From NCBI GenBank assembly GCA_004357015.1, contig SMXE01000211.1, forward strand, positions 1-6,735: a stretch of 6,735 nucleotides of DNA. The letters are read 5' to 3'. Below are positions 1-6,662 of this stretch, in pieces. The first letter of the stretch is position 1. Each line of letters starts with the position of its first letter. The notes below the pieces were generated by a model, which made no database searches, was not told the origin of the DNA, and saw nothing but the letters and a program-made list of their open reading frames with translations. Source of the stretch: Caldithrix sp. (lineage in GTDB: Bacteria > Zhuqueibacterota > Zhuqueibacteria > Oceanimicrobiales > Oceanimicrobiaceae). Position numbers and translations under genes: made by a program.

Positions 1-2
1 GA

Positions 3-2321
3 ATCGTGTTCAACGCCCAGCGGCAAGTGGGCGCAAATGTGCTGGAAGTGATGGATGGCCTGCTGAAAGAAATGGACGCGGTAAACAAGGAAATTCTGCA
101 CCCGCGAGGAATACATGTGGAGAATGTCTATCGTGAGACGGTATATATCAATTCAGCCATTGATTTGGTGTTTTCGAATATGTTTCTGGGCGGCTTTTTG
201 GCTATTGCCGTCTTGTTTATGTTCTTGCGATCTATTTCCTCCATCCTGGTTATTGGGATGTCCATTCCAATTTCCATCATCACGACCTTCTTAACCATGT
301 ACCTGTTTGGCAGATCGATTAACGTTATCTCGTTAGCAGGGATGGCTTTCGCCGTCGGCATGGTTGTTGATAGCGCAATTATAGTATTGGAAAACATTTA
401 TCGGCACATGCAATTGGGCAAAACAAAGTGGCAGGCCGCCTTGGAAGCGACGCAGGAAGTTTGGGGCGCGCTATTGGCCTCAACCGTGACGACGGTCGCT
501 GTCTTTCTGCCAATCATTTTCATCGAGGAGCGCGCCGGACAGTTGTTCAAGGATATCGCCATCGCTATTTCGAGCAGCATTGTCATATCGTTGATCGTGG
601 CAGTTACGGTTATCCCTTCCCTGTCTTCACGCATTTTGAACATTTCAACCAAACTTCACGGCAAAGAGGGCAAGGAGTCGTTACTTGGCCGGCTAGCCAG
701 CCAAATCGCGTCCTTCGTCAATTATGTCAATGACCGGGGCTACCGGCGGCTGGGGACAATCATGGGAATTGTTCTGGTTGCTATCGGCCTTACCTGGGTT
801 ATGATGCCGCCGGCAGAGTATTTGCCAAACGGCAACCAGAATTTTCTCTTCGGTTTGCTGATACCACCGCCCGGGTACAATCTCGATGAGATGATCAAAA
901 TTGGTGCAGACATTGAATCGCAAGTGAGCGAGCTTTGGGAAACGCCTCCGGAAGAAGCAGAAGCTTTGCCAGGGGGTGGCATCAGCAACTTTTTCTATGT
1001 TGCCTTGCCAGATCAGGCTTTTATGGGAATGCGCTCGCGGGACGATGCACGGGTTCGGGAATTGATACCTGTCATTAACGCTGCTCTGAATTCCGTGCCC
1101 GGAGCGTTTGGCTTTGCCAGACAATCTTCACTCTTCACGCGGGGGTTTTCCGGCACACGGTCCGTTTCAATTGACATTACCGGACCGGATCTGATTCGAG
1201 TGCTGGAAATTGCTCAAAAAGTGTTTGACCAAATTTCTGAGGTCTTGCCCGGTGCAAGTGCGCGACCGATTCCAAGCCTTGATTTAGGCAGCCCGGAGGT
1301 GCGTGTCTACCCGGACCGCGTGCGTGCGGCCGATGTTGGGTTCAGCGCCACAGATATCGGTCTGGCGGTAAACGCACTCGTCGACGGCGCAAACGTGAGC
1401 GACTTTCGTTTCCATGGGCGTGAGATCGATCTGATTCTTAAAGGTCGGGAGAGATGGACGCAGCATACGCAGGATATCGCGCAATTGCCTTTGGCCACAC
1501 CAGACGGCCGGGTTATTACACTGGGGGACATTACTGATATCAAACTGCGCCAGGGCCCCATATCGATCAATCGTGTCGAGCGCCAAAGGGCAGTCACCAT
1601 TGATACGGCGTTACCCGATGACATTCCCCTGGAAACGGCCATAGCACGCATTCAGGATGAAATCATCCGGCCATTGCGAGAGCAAGGAGAAATTGGCACC
1701 GTGTATGATATTAAACTGGCCGGCACCGCCGATGACCTCACCCGGCTGCGAAAGGAAATGCTGTTGAATTTCTACCTGGCAGTGCTCCTGACCTACCTCC
1801 TGTTGGCGGCCCTGTTTCAATCCTTCATTTCCCCCTTTGTTATCCTCTTGACCGTACCATTGGCAATCTTCGGTGGCGTGTTGGGATTTCGCACGGTCCA
1901 GTTGTTTGACAGTACTCAGCAACTCGACATTCTGACTATGCTGGGCTTTTTTATTCTCGTCGGCACCGTCATTAACAATGCCATCCTCATTGTCTATCAA
2001 GCGCTTAATCTGATGAGAGAGGGAGAAAATCCTCGCGACGCCGTAATGGAGTCCGTGCGGGTGCGGGTCAGGCCCATTTTCATGTCCACAGGAACGTCTG
2101 TTCTGGCAATGCTGCCGCTAATTGTCATGCCCGGCGCCGGGTCGGAGTTGTATCGCGGCTTAGGATCCGTGGTCGTTGGTGGCTTGGCGCTTTCGACCAT
2201 CATCACGCTTGTTTTAACACCGCTGGTATTTTCCTATGTTATCGAGTTGGTGCTGAAACTCAGGAAGGTACTGGGCTTACCAGAAACTGTTGTCGCAGAC
2301 CCGGCGGCAGAGCAGTTTTGA
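3..2321 (+). CDS. RND-family efflux transporter permease, C-terminal part (5' end outside window)
   Basis: Inner-membrane proton-driven exporter of the AcrB/HAE type, which normally works with a periplasmic adaptor and an outer-membrane channel. The frame is open to the left edge. A GTG at 6-8 could be read as a start, but it falls inside the conserved 'QRQxGAN' periplasmic segment that precedes TM2, so it is not the true start. About 772 codons remain of the usual ~1030-1060, so TM1 and most of periplasmic loop 1 are missing. Residues below count from the GTG. TM2-TM6 lie at about 55-206, TM7 at 250-267, the second periplasmic loop at 268-585 (with EYLPNGN and PPPGYN), and TM8-TM12 at 586-745. 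TM4 carries VVDSAI (D122), with Ser where AcrB has its second Asp (D408). TM10 carries NNAIL, with Asn where AcrB has K940. The last ~25 residues are a hydrophilic tail. The substrate cannot be told from the sequence. Family assignment is secure. Confidence 0.95.
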   Translation: MVFNAQRQVGANVLEVMDGLLKEMDAVNKEILHPRGIHVENVYRETVYINSAIDLVFSNMFLGGFLAIAVLFMFLRSISSILVIGMSIPISIITTFLTMYLFGRSINVISLAGMAFAVGMVVDSAIIVLENIYRHMQLGKTKWQAALEATQEVWGALLASTVTTVAVFLPIIFIEERAGQLFKDIAIAISSSIVISLIVAVTVIPSLSSRILNISTKLHGKEGKESLLGRLASQIASFVNYVNDRGYRRLGTIMGIVLVAIGLTWVMMPPAEYLPNGNQNFLFGLLIPPPGYNLDEMIKIGADIESQVSELWETPPEEAEALPGGGISNFFYVALPDQAFMGMRSRDDARVRELIPVINAALNSVPGAFGFARQSSLFTRGFSGTRSVSIDITGPDLIRVLEIAQKVFDQISEVLPGASARPIPSLDLGSPEVRVYPDRVRAADVGFSATDIGLAVNALVDGANVSDFRFHGREIDLILKGRERWTQHTQDIAQLPLATPDGRVITLGDITDIKLRQGPISINRVERQRAVTIDTALPDDIPLETAIARIQDEIIRPLREQGEIGTVYDIKLAGTADDLTRLRKEMLLNFYLAVLLTYLLLAALFQSFISPFVILLTVPLAIFGGVLGFRTVQLFDSTQQLDILTMLGFFILVGTVINNAILIVYQALNLMREGENPRDAVMESVRVRVRPIFMSTGTSVLAMLPLIVMPGAGSELYRGLGSVVVGGLALSTIITLVLTPLVFSYVIELVLKLRKVLGLPETVVADPAAEQF

Positions 2322-2370
2322 TTCATAGCTCATCCGGGACTTCAAAGGCACGCCAGGCAAAAAAATCATA

Positions 2371-3681
2371 CTACATCGATGTAAACAGCTTCTCATCAAT
2401 TAATTCGGGATCCCCCAAGACTACGAACTGAATATTTTTGAAATACTGGCTTGCGACCCGTTGTACATCCTCTGCCGTTACTTTCCTTAACTTTTCCACC
2501 CTTTTTTCGCCTTCTTGCCAGCCAAGCCCCGAGAGCTCGAAACGCGCTAAAAATTGTGCCTGAGCAGCATTGGACTCATTGCTCAAGTAATAGAGGGTCA
2601 GATACACATTGATTCGATCTCGCAAATCCTTGGCAGCCACCGGCTCGACTTGTAATTTTTTAAGCTCAGCCAGCATGATTGTGACGGTGGAATCCGGTTG
2701 GACCGATGTGGCATAAATGCCGCCGTAGCTTGCCAGTTCCGTTGACAGGAAGGCATCGGGAGCATAGGACAAATTGCGTTTCGTCCTTATTTCTTCGAAC
2801 AAGCGCCATTTCAAAATATCCATGGCAATGGTCATCGCGGGATAGTCCGGGTCCGTTTGAGCCGGTGCACAAAACAACCCCAGAATATAATTTGTAGGCA
2901 GATCGCGTTCCACGACTTTCAGGCTTGGGCTTGTATGAGTCACTGCGCCCGGCAATGTCTGCTTGTATTTCCCTTTCGAGAGCTTGCCGAACGTTTTGGC
3001 TACTTTTTTCTCTAAGTCTGCTCTAGCCACATTGCCAACCACCACAAGCAGCAATCTCGACTTTTTCAAAGCTTTCTTCAGATGGGATTTCATTTGCTTC
3101 ATGCTGATCTTGCTGAGAGACGCTTCAACACCCAACGGATCAAACCGGTACGGGTGTCCACGGTAGAATTGCTCTTCAGCAAGATATCGAACAGTCACAT
3201 CGGGTTTGTCTTGCCGCTGTCGCATCCGCATCAACATTCGCTCTCTTGCGATTTCAACTCTTTCATCGTAAAACGTCGTCTTCAGAACATAATCGGAAAA
3301 CAACTCCCACAGTTGATCGAAATATTGCCGGGTACAGCGCAGGCTCACCACCGTAAAATCCTTTCCGTAGGCTGACCCCAGTTCCGCACCCGTGCCATCA
3401 ATGATCTTGTTCCACTTTTTCTCAGCATATTTTTTATCTTTTAGCGTACTGCTGCTAAAAATAAACGCTTCAATACCCTGGGTGGATTCGGTCAAGTTCA
3501 AAACGCCGCCTTTGAGATAAAGCTGAACTGAAATAATCTCGTTGGTCGGGTTCTGCTTCAAAATTACTTTCAGGCCCTTTACAGAAAACGCTTCCGCCTT
3601 ATTGAACTCATTTGCAGCCCACAGGCGGCCGCCAAAAACCAGACACGTTAAGAGAACAACAGCAAGTATGCTACGTTTCAT
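2371..3681 (-). CDS. M16 family peptidase homologue, zinc site lost (non-catalytic partner subunit), exported
   Basis: Encodes 436 residues. The ATG at 3681 is chosen because GAGGAA sits 5 nt upstream and a signal peptide begins there (KR, then hydrophobic 5-17, likely cut near LWA-A at 22-23). A longer frame back to 3801 would overlap the upstream gene by ~120 bp and only adds a non-conserved extension. Two M16-type halves are visible. Where active enzymes have HxxEH, this protein has A72, F75 and S76 after G69, so both His and the Glu are gone. The second half keeps the FEEIR...LSY segment (R299, Y306), the R/Y pair known from non-catalytic M16B subunits. Inference: it binds substrate and completes the cavity of the protein encoded just upstream, much as the alpha subunit does in mitochondrial processing peptidase. 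It is unlikely to be a pseudogene, since the frame is full length with conserved M16 segments throughout. Its substrate is unknown. Confidence 0.9.
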   Translation of the reverse strand: MKRSILAVVLLTCLVFGGRLWAANEFNKAEAFSVKGLKVILKQNPTNEIISVQLYLKGGVLNLTESTQGIEAFIFSSSTLKDKKYAEKKWNKIIDGTGAELGSAYGKDFTVVSLRCTRQYFDQLWELFSDYVLKTTFYDERVEIARERMLMRMRQRQDKPDVTVRYLAEEQFYRGHPYRFDPLGVEASLSKISMKQMKSHLKKALKKSRLLLVVVGNVARADLEKKVAKTFGKLSKGKYKQTLPGAVTHTSPSLKVVERDLPTNYILGLFCAPAQTDPDYPAMTIAMDILKWRLFEEIRTKRNLSYAPDAFLSTELASYGGIYATSVQPDSTVTIMLAELKKLQVEPVAAKDLRDRINVYLTLYYLSNESNAAQAQFLARFELSGLGWQEGEKRVEKLRKVTAEDVQRVASQYFKNIQFVVLGDPELIDEKLFTSM

Positions 3682-3682
3682 C

Positions 3683-5059
3683 TTATTTCCTCGCTTTGTC
3701 AAGGTAGGAGCTGCTCTCGGACAGCCCAAGTTTTTCTTTATCTTCGGGAGACACCAAAATCCCCATGACACAGGGCGCATTCTGGATGTACTTTTTGGCA
3801 AAATCTGAAATGTCCTCGCGCGTGACTTTTTTTAAATTATCCAGGTAGCTTAGATAATAATCCATCCCACCGGTCACACTCCACCAAAAACCGATAGATT
3901 GTGCAAACGAGGAAGGGCTCTCCCAGCTATATGTTTCACGGACTTCAAGTCTGGTTTTTGCATATTCAATTTGTTCATCCGTGAAATAACCCGGATGCAC
4001 CATGTATTTGAGCTCCTCAAACAAGGCGGTCCTGGCCTCATGAAATTTTTCGGCACTCGCTTGCGCAACAATGGTTATAGGGCCTTTGTTATCCAGAGTC
4101 AGATATGAGAGGCTAACGCTTGTAAAAAGTCCGCTGCCGGAAAGAATCGGGCGGAATTTCGAATTGTGGTTCATGATAAAGCTGAACACGTCGGCGGCAT
4201 ACGTATCATCGGTGTGTATGGATACGCTAGGTCCCTGCCAGCGAAGCATGATGGTTATGTCACTGACAGGCTTTTCCACAATCACGGTTTCGTACTTTTC
4301 CAAAGCCGGGTGAAAAGGGATCAGATCTTCTTCAAACGGGTCGGGGCCGCTTTCCCAATCTCCGAAATATTCTTGTGCAAATTCAAAAACCGTTTCGTGC
4401 TGCACATCCCCGGCCACCAGGAGGGCAGAATTGTTGGGGATGTAGTACTTTTTTTGAATCGTGCGCATTTTATCCGGGCCCGTGGTGAGGAGCACCTCCC
4501 GGTCGCCAATGACGTTTTTCCGGCTAAAGTACTCATACCAGAGCTTTTGGTTCACTGCGCGATTGAGATGAAAGAAGGGATCGGATTCATTTCGGTCGTA
4601 CTCATCTATCACCACAAGCCGCTCACGCTCTAATTCTTCTTCGAGGAACAACGGGGTTGTCACGGCCGCTTTCATAAACGCCATGCTCGGCCTGAGACTG
4701 TCTCTCGGAACGGTGAACGAATAGCTCACCCGTTCTTCACTGGTGGTCGCGTTGAAAGTCATTCCCAATTCACGCGTTCGTTCCATAAATCTTTCCTGAT
4801 TGGGAATGGACGCGTTCGCCTTGAAAAACATGTGCTCAAAAAGGTGGGACAGTCCGTCAAATTCCGGCGACTCGGTGAAAGCGCCATTTCTGACGTCAAT
4901 CTCGATGGTAACCAACGGCACAATCGGGTTTTCAATAACAATGACGACCAGGCCATTCGGCAGTGTCATGTGATGAATTTTATTGCTCTTGGCAGACCCC
5001 CAAAGCGGCATCAAGCCCAAGAGGGTGACTGAAAACACAACTATCAATTTTCTTAACAT
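3683..5059 (-). CDS. M16 family zinc metallopeptidase, catalytic subunit, exported
   Basis: Encodes 458 residues, the usual length for an M16B single-chain subunit. A signal peptide is visible (MLRK, hydrophobic 5-20, likely cut after GSA at 23), placing the mature enzyme in the periplasm. The inverted zinc motif is intact: H72-L-F-E75-H76, followed after 76 residues by E153 in the VVIDEYDRNE segment. This fits HxxEH-x76-E, with the two His and E153 as zinc ligands and E75 as catalytic base. The N-terminal beta hairpin (LPNGLVVIVIEN, 33-44) and the GDVQ segment (~217-220) are also typical. The C-terminal half has SGLFTSVSLSY (~308-319) where R/Y-bearing subunits have their Arg and Tyr, so the R/Y pair is missing here and supplied by the next gene. 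First gene of the operon; its stop is one base before the next ATG. Role inferred: cleavage of small proteins or peptides in the periplasm. Confidence 0.95.
   Translation of the reverse strand: MLRKLIVVFSVTLLGLMPLWGSAKSNKIHHMTLPNGLVVIVIENPIVPLVTIEIDVRNGAFTESPEFDGLSHLFEHMFFKANASIPNQERFMERTRELGMTFNATTSEERVSYSFTVPRDSLRPSMAFMKAAVTTPLFLEEELERERLVVIDEYDRNESDPFFHLNRAVNQKLWYEYFSRKNVIGDREVLLTTGPDKMRTIQKKYYIPNNSALLVAGDVQHETVFEFAQEYFGDWESGPDPFEEDLIPFHPALEKYETVIVEKPVSDITIMLRWQGPSVSIHTDDTYAADVFSFIMNHNSKFRPILSGSGLFTSVSLSYLTLDNKGPITIVAQASAEKFHEARTALFEELKYMVHPGYFTDEQIEYAKTRLEVRETYSWESPSSFAQSIGFWWSVTGGMDYYLSYLDNLKKVTREDISDFAKKYIQNAPCVMGILVSPEDKEKLGLSESSSYLDKARK
3687..3692 (-). promoter_or_regulatory. Ribosome binding site of the non-catalytic M16 gene
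   Basis: GAGGAA, 5 nt from the ATG at 3681. It lies inside the last codons of the upstream M16 gene, whose TAA stop (3685-3683) is separated from the ATG by a single G. This fixes the start of the downstream gene and makes translational coupling likely, which would favour equal amounts of the two subunits. Confidence 0.8.
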
Positions 5060-5062
5060 GTC

Positions 5063-5068
5063 ATCACC
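5063..5068 (-). promoter_or_regulatory. Ribosome binding site of the catalytic M16 gene
   Basis: GGTGAT, 3 nt before the ATG at 5059. It matches the 3' part of the extended Shine-Dalgarno AAGGAGGTGAT. In that register the usual AGGAGG core would sit 7 nt from the start, so the short apparent spacing is normal. Confidence 0.55.
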
Positions 5069-5151
5069 GGATGTATTGAAAGGTGGTTGACCAACAGGAT
5101 ATTTGTCTGAAATTACAAAAAGTGGCTCGATATTTTCTTCGTCGCTATCTA

Positions 5152-5180
5152 TATTTAACTAAAGAAAATTACAGTTACAA
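5152..5180 (-). promoter_or_regulatory. Possible promoter of the M16 operon
   Basis: Reading the minus strand, TTGTAA (5180-5175) and TAAATA (5157-5152) are 17 nt apart, about 95 nt upstream of the operon's first ATG. The -10 match is poor (3 of 6), and TATAGA overlaps a few bases downstream. The region is AT-rich, so chance matches are likely. Assumes a housekeeping sigma-70-like consensus, which some phyla do not use. Confidence 0.2.
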
Positions 5181-5263
5181 CAACTAACAACAAATCCCTT
5201 GTTTGCTCACCGCAACGATTTCGCTTCGCACACACTTCTTGTATTCATCGCCTTTTTTCCTTA

Positions 5264-5297
5264 TTTTGTTATTATCCTGATTTTATTATTATCCTGG
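5264..5297. repeat. 17-bp tandem duplication in the divergent intergenic region
   Basis: Two head-to-tail units, TTTTGTTATTATCCTGA (5264-5280) and TTTTATTATTATCCTGG (5281-5297), identical at 15 of 17 positions. It lies in AT-rich DNA between the divergent M16 operon and rhodanese gene. It could be a paired protein-binding site or a slippage duplication; the sequence does not decide. Confidence 0.7.
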
Positions 5298-5381
5298 ATT
5301 ATTCATAAATCTGTCAGAGTAAGCTTTAAATTGTTAATTTATAATATATTAAGTACTAGTTGATGTGGGAAACAAGTTTCT

Positions 5382-5518
5382 AAACGCAGAGTTCGCAAAA
5401 GACGCAGAGAAATGGATCTGCTTTCTACAAGAATTCCAGATCAATACCGATCTCTCATAGTATTAAATGTTTAAGTTTTTCTCTGCCTGCCTCCGCGTTC
5501 TCGGCGAACTCTGCGTTG
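5382..5518. repeat. Imperfect inverted-repeat element with 'acgcagag' modules
   Basis: The left arm starts with AACGCAGAGTTCGC (5383-5396), which pairs perfectly over 14 bp with GCGAACTCTGCGTT (5504-5517). A second module, GCAGAGAAA (5404-5412), pairs with TTTCTCTGC (5477-5485 region), but the right arm carries ~11 extra bases between the modules. The ~62-bp centre has its own small stem, GATCTG (5415-5420) with CAGATC (5437-5442). A T7 run follows the right arm (5521-5527). No reading frame is contained. The layout is that of a small non-coding palindromic repeat, perhaps two copies of one short repeat in opposite orientation. I recall similar 'cgcagag' repeats in genomes of uncultured bacteria, but have not checked this. 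Confidence 0.75.
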
Positions 5519-5562
5519 AATTTTTTTATGAATTATTCAGGTTAGATGAATCATGCTTCGTA

Positions 5563-5590
5563 TTATGATAGCCACCTTATGATATCCATC
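5563..5590 (+). repeat. 14-bp tandem duplication upstream of the rhodanese gene, overlapping possible -10 boxes
   Basis: TTATGATAGCCACC (5563-5576) is followed directly by TTATGATATCCATC (5577-5590), with 12 of 14 positions identical. Each unit contains TATGAT, a 5-of-6 match to a -10 box (5564-5569 and 5578-5583), 40-55 nt before the rhodanese ATG. No convincing -35 box is seen for either. It may be a duplicated promoter element or operator half-site. Confidence 0.5.
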
Positions 5591-5622
5591 TTGCCGAATT
5601 GTGCTGATTAAGTTAAATTCGT

Positions 5623-6198
5623 ATGAACAGGCTGACGCTCTCTTTCCTGGTGACAAAACGAACCCTGATGGCAATCATGATTCTACCCTTTCTATGCGGT
5701 ACCAGCCTTTCGCAGGAGAGCCTGGTCTGGTCGGCGGTCAAAAAACTCATCCGCAAGAAATTCTCAACAGTCACCCAGATATCCACACACAGGTTGGCCC
5801 ATTGGCTCACATCTGAGGAGGAAGAAAAACCGGTGCTGCTCGATGCTCGGGAGTTGAAAGAATATGAAGTGAGCCACTTGCAGGCGGCAAGGCTGGCGGG
5901 CTCAGAAAATGCGGCCATTGCAGCGATTCGTGGTTTGGAAAAAGAGCATCCTATCGTGGTCTACTGTTCGGTGGGATATCGCTCTTCCCAATTGGCCACC
6001 CGGCTTCAAACATTGGGTTATAAAAAGGTCTACAATCTGGAAGGGTCCATTTTCCAATGGGCGAATGAAGGGCGGCCGGTTTACTCGAAGGGAGTGAAAG
6101 TAGAGAAAGTCCATCCCTATAACAAAGTTTGGGGGCACTTGCTGAATAGTAAATTTTGGTACAAACCGAAAAAAGATTCTAAACCTGACAAATCCTGA
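5623..6198 (+). CDS. Exported single-domain rhodanese-like protein
   Basis: Encodes 191 residues. The N-terminus looks like a signal sequence: a basic n-region to R13, hydrophobic 15-25, likely cut near SLS-QE at 30-31. The Cys at 25 is not in a good lipobox. The rhodanese fold spans about 50-152: strand and Asp in VLLDAREL (D74), HLQAARL in place of the usual GHIpGA, the active-site loop CSVGYRS with C115 (115-121), then LGYKKVYNLEGSIFQW (~131-146). The C-terminal tail (VHPYNKVWGHLL, then a Lys-rich end) resembles one I recall from other uncharacterised exported rhodaneses. Family chemistry is sulfur transfer through a Cys persulfide; the physiological donor and acceptor are not evident. The ATG at 5623 is the first possible start, since an in-frame TAA lies at 5614-5616, but it has no clear Shine-Dalgarno. 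A later ATG at 5668 would remove the basic n-region. Confidence 0.9.
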   Translation: MNRLTLSFLVTKRTLMAIMILPFLCGTSLSQESLVWSAVKKLIRKKFSTVTQISTHRLAHWLTSEEEEKPVLLDARELKEYEVSHLQAARLAGSENAAIAAIRGLEKEHPIVVYCSVGYRSSQLATRLQTLGYKKVYNLEGSIFQWANEGRPVYSKGVKVEKVHPYNKVWGHLLNSKFWYKPKKDSKPDKS

Positions 6199-6221
6199 GC
6201 CGCGAAGCACGCGAAGAAAAC
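6199..6221. repeat. 'cgcgaag' repeat immediately after the rhodanese stop
   Basis: CGCGAAG occurs twice (6201-6207 and 6210-6216) with period 9, then a run of A. It aligns with the reverse complement of 5475-5497, the right arm of the inverted-repeat element, at 17 of 23 columns with two one-base gaps. It is probably a diverged single copy of the same repeat family. It begins right after the TGA at 6196-6198. Confidence 0.5.
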
Positions 6222-6512
6222 ATCTGAATTATCCGGGCCGTGCGTTTCCCCTTAGTCATGCAGTAAATTGCAATAATTACGCGACACCATCACAATAATA
6301 ATGTTGCAATCGACATTATCATATCTCTGACGGTCATGTCTCCGATGATCCAGTTTCCTTATATCACCCTCTATACAGTTGGGTTTTTCTTCTAGCTAGT
6401 TGATTTTTTCTTGCTTGCCAATGAAAAGATTGTAATCCTGGCGTGGTATGAGGAAACTAAGAATTATTTGTCAGAGCCTACCACCCTTGCCGTTCTTCAA
6501 GAACTTCACCAA

Positions 6513-6662
6513 CTATTGAAAATCGTGGGTGGCAACCCCCTCAAGCTTGGTACCGATATCAACTATCTCGCGAGCCGTACCGTTGTCATCGTATTTTAGC
6601 TCCGCCACAGATTCCTTGACAATCCTGTGATTTTTCCCTTTATTTGGACACTGCCCACACCT
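6513..6662 (-). pseudogene. Possible gene remnant on the minus strand (unidentified)
   Basis: Between an in-frame TGA (6665-6663) and a TAG (6515-6513), 49 codons are open. The translation opens with RCGQCPNKG, a CxxC pair, and continues through ESVAELKYDDNG and REIVDIGTKLEG, with a balanced charged/hydrophobic mix that looks more like protein than the opposite strand does. There is no ATG. A GTG at the V of ESVAEL has AAGGA upstream and would give only ~31 residues. Just past the TAG, another frame reads SIVGEVLEERQGW before its own stop, which would join if one base changed in the T4 run before the stop. I do not recognise the family. It could be a decayed gene, a small unrecognised protein, or chance. 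Confidence 0.22.

Larger units (their letters stand above)
5060..5622. other. Divergent intergenic region (563 bp) without a gene
   Basis: Separates the start of the M16 operon (minus) from the start of the rhodanese gene (plus). No reading frame here looks coding. It holds the two tandem duplications and the inverted-repeat element listed separately, and a very AT-rich stretch around 5330-5360. That stretch contains an exact TATAAT on the plus strand (5340-5345) without a -35 partner at normal spacing. Promoters for both directions must lie here unless the rhodanese is transcribed from further upstream. Confidence 0.7.

Noticed and set aside
6..8. GTG as the start of the RND gene
   Set aside because: The frame is open to the window edge, and conserved RND sequence runs through this point; a true RND needs TM1 and a large periplasmic loop before it.
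693..2206. Several long minus-strand frames opposite the RND gene
   Set aside because: They are shadows of a clearly conserved coding frame on the plus strand and show no family resemblance.
3682..3801. Upstream ATG at 3801 extending the non-catalytic M16 protein by 40 residues
   Set aside because: It overlaps the upstream gene's coding end, adds a basic low-conservation stretch before the signal peptide, and lacks the good ribosome site that the ATG at 3681 has.
5383..5527. Inverted repeat plus T7 run as an intrinsic terminator
   Set aside because: The 14-bp arms are separated by about 107 nt, far too long a loop for a normal terminator, and no gene ends just upstream on the plus strand.
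5668..5712. Lipoprotein signal at Cys25 of the rhodanese
   Set aside because: The residues before the Cys (P-F-L) do not fit a lipobox; an ordinary signal peptide fits better.
6298..6319. Stem ATAATGT/ACATTAT as terminator of the rhodanese gene
   Set aside because: All but one pair are A-T, there is no T-tract, and it is about 100 nt past the stop; probably chance in AT-rich DNA.
6411..6599. 62-codon plus-strand reading frame starting at TTG
   Set aside because: TTG start, no ribosome site, no recognisable family, and the opposite strand over part of it reads more like protein.
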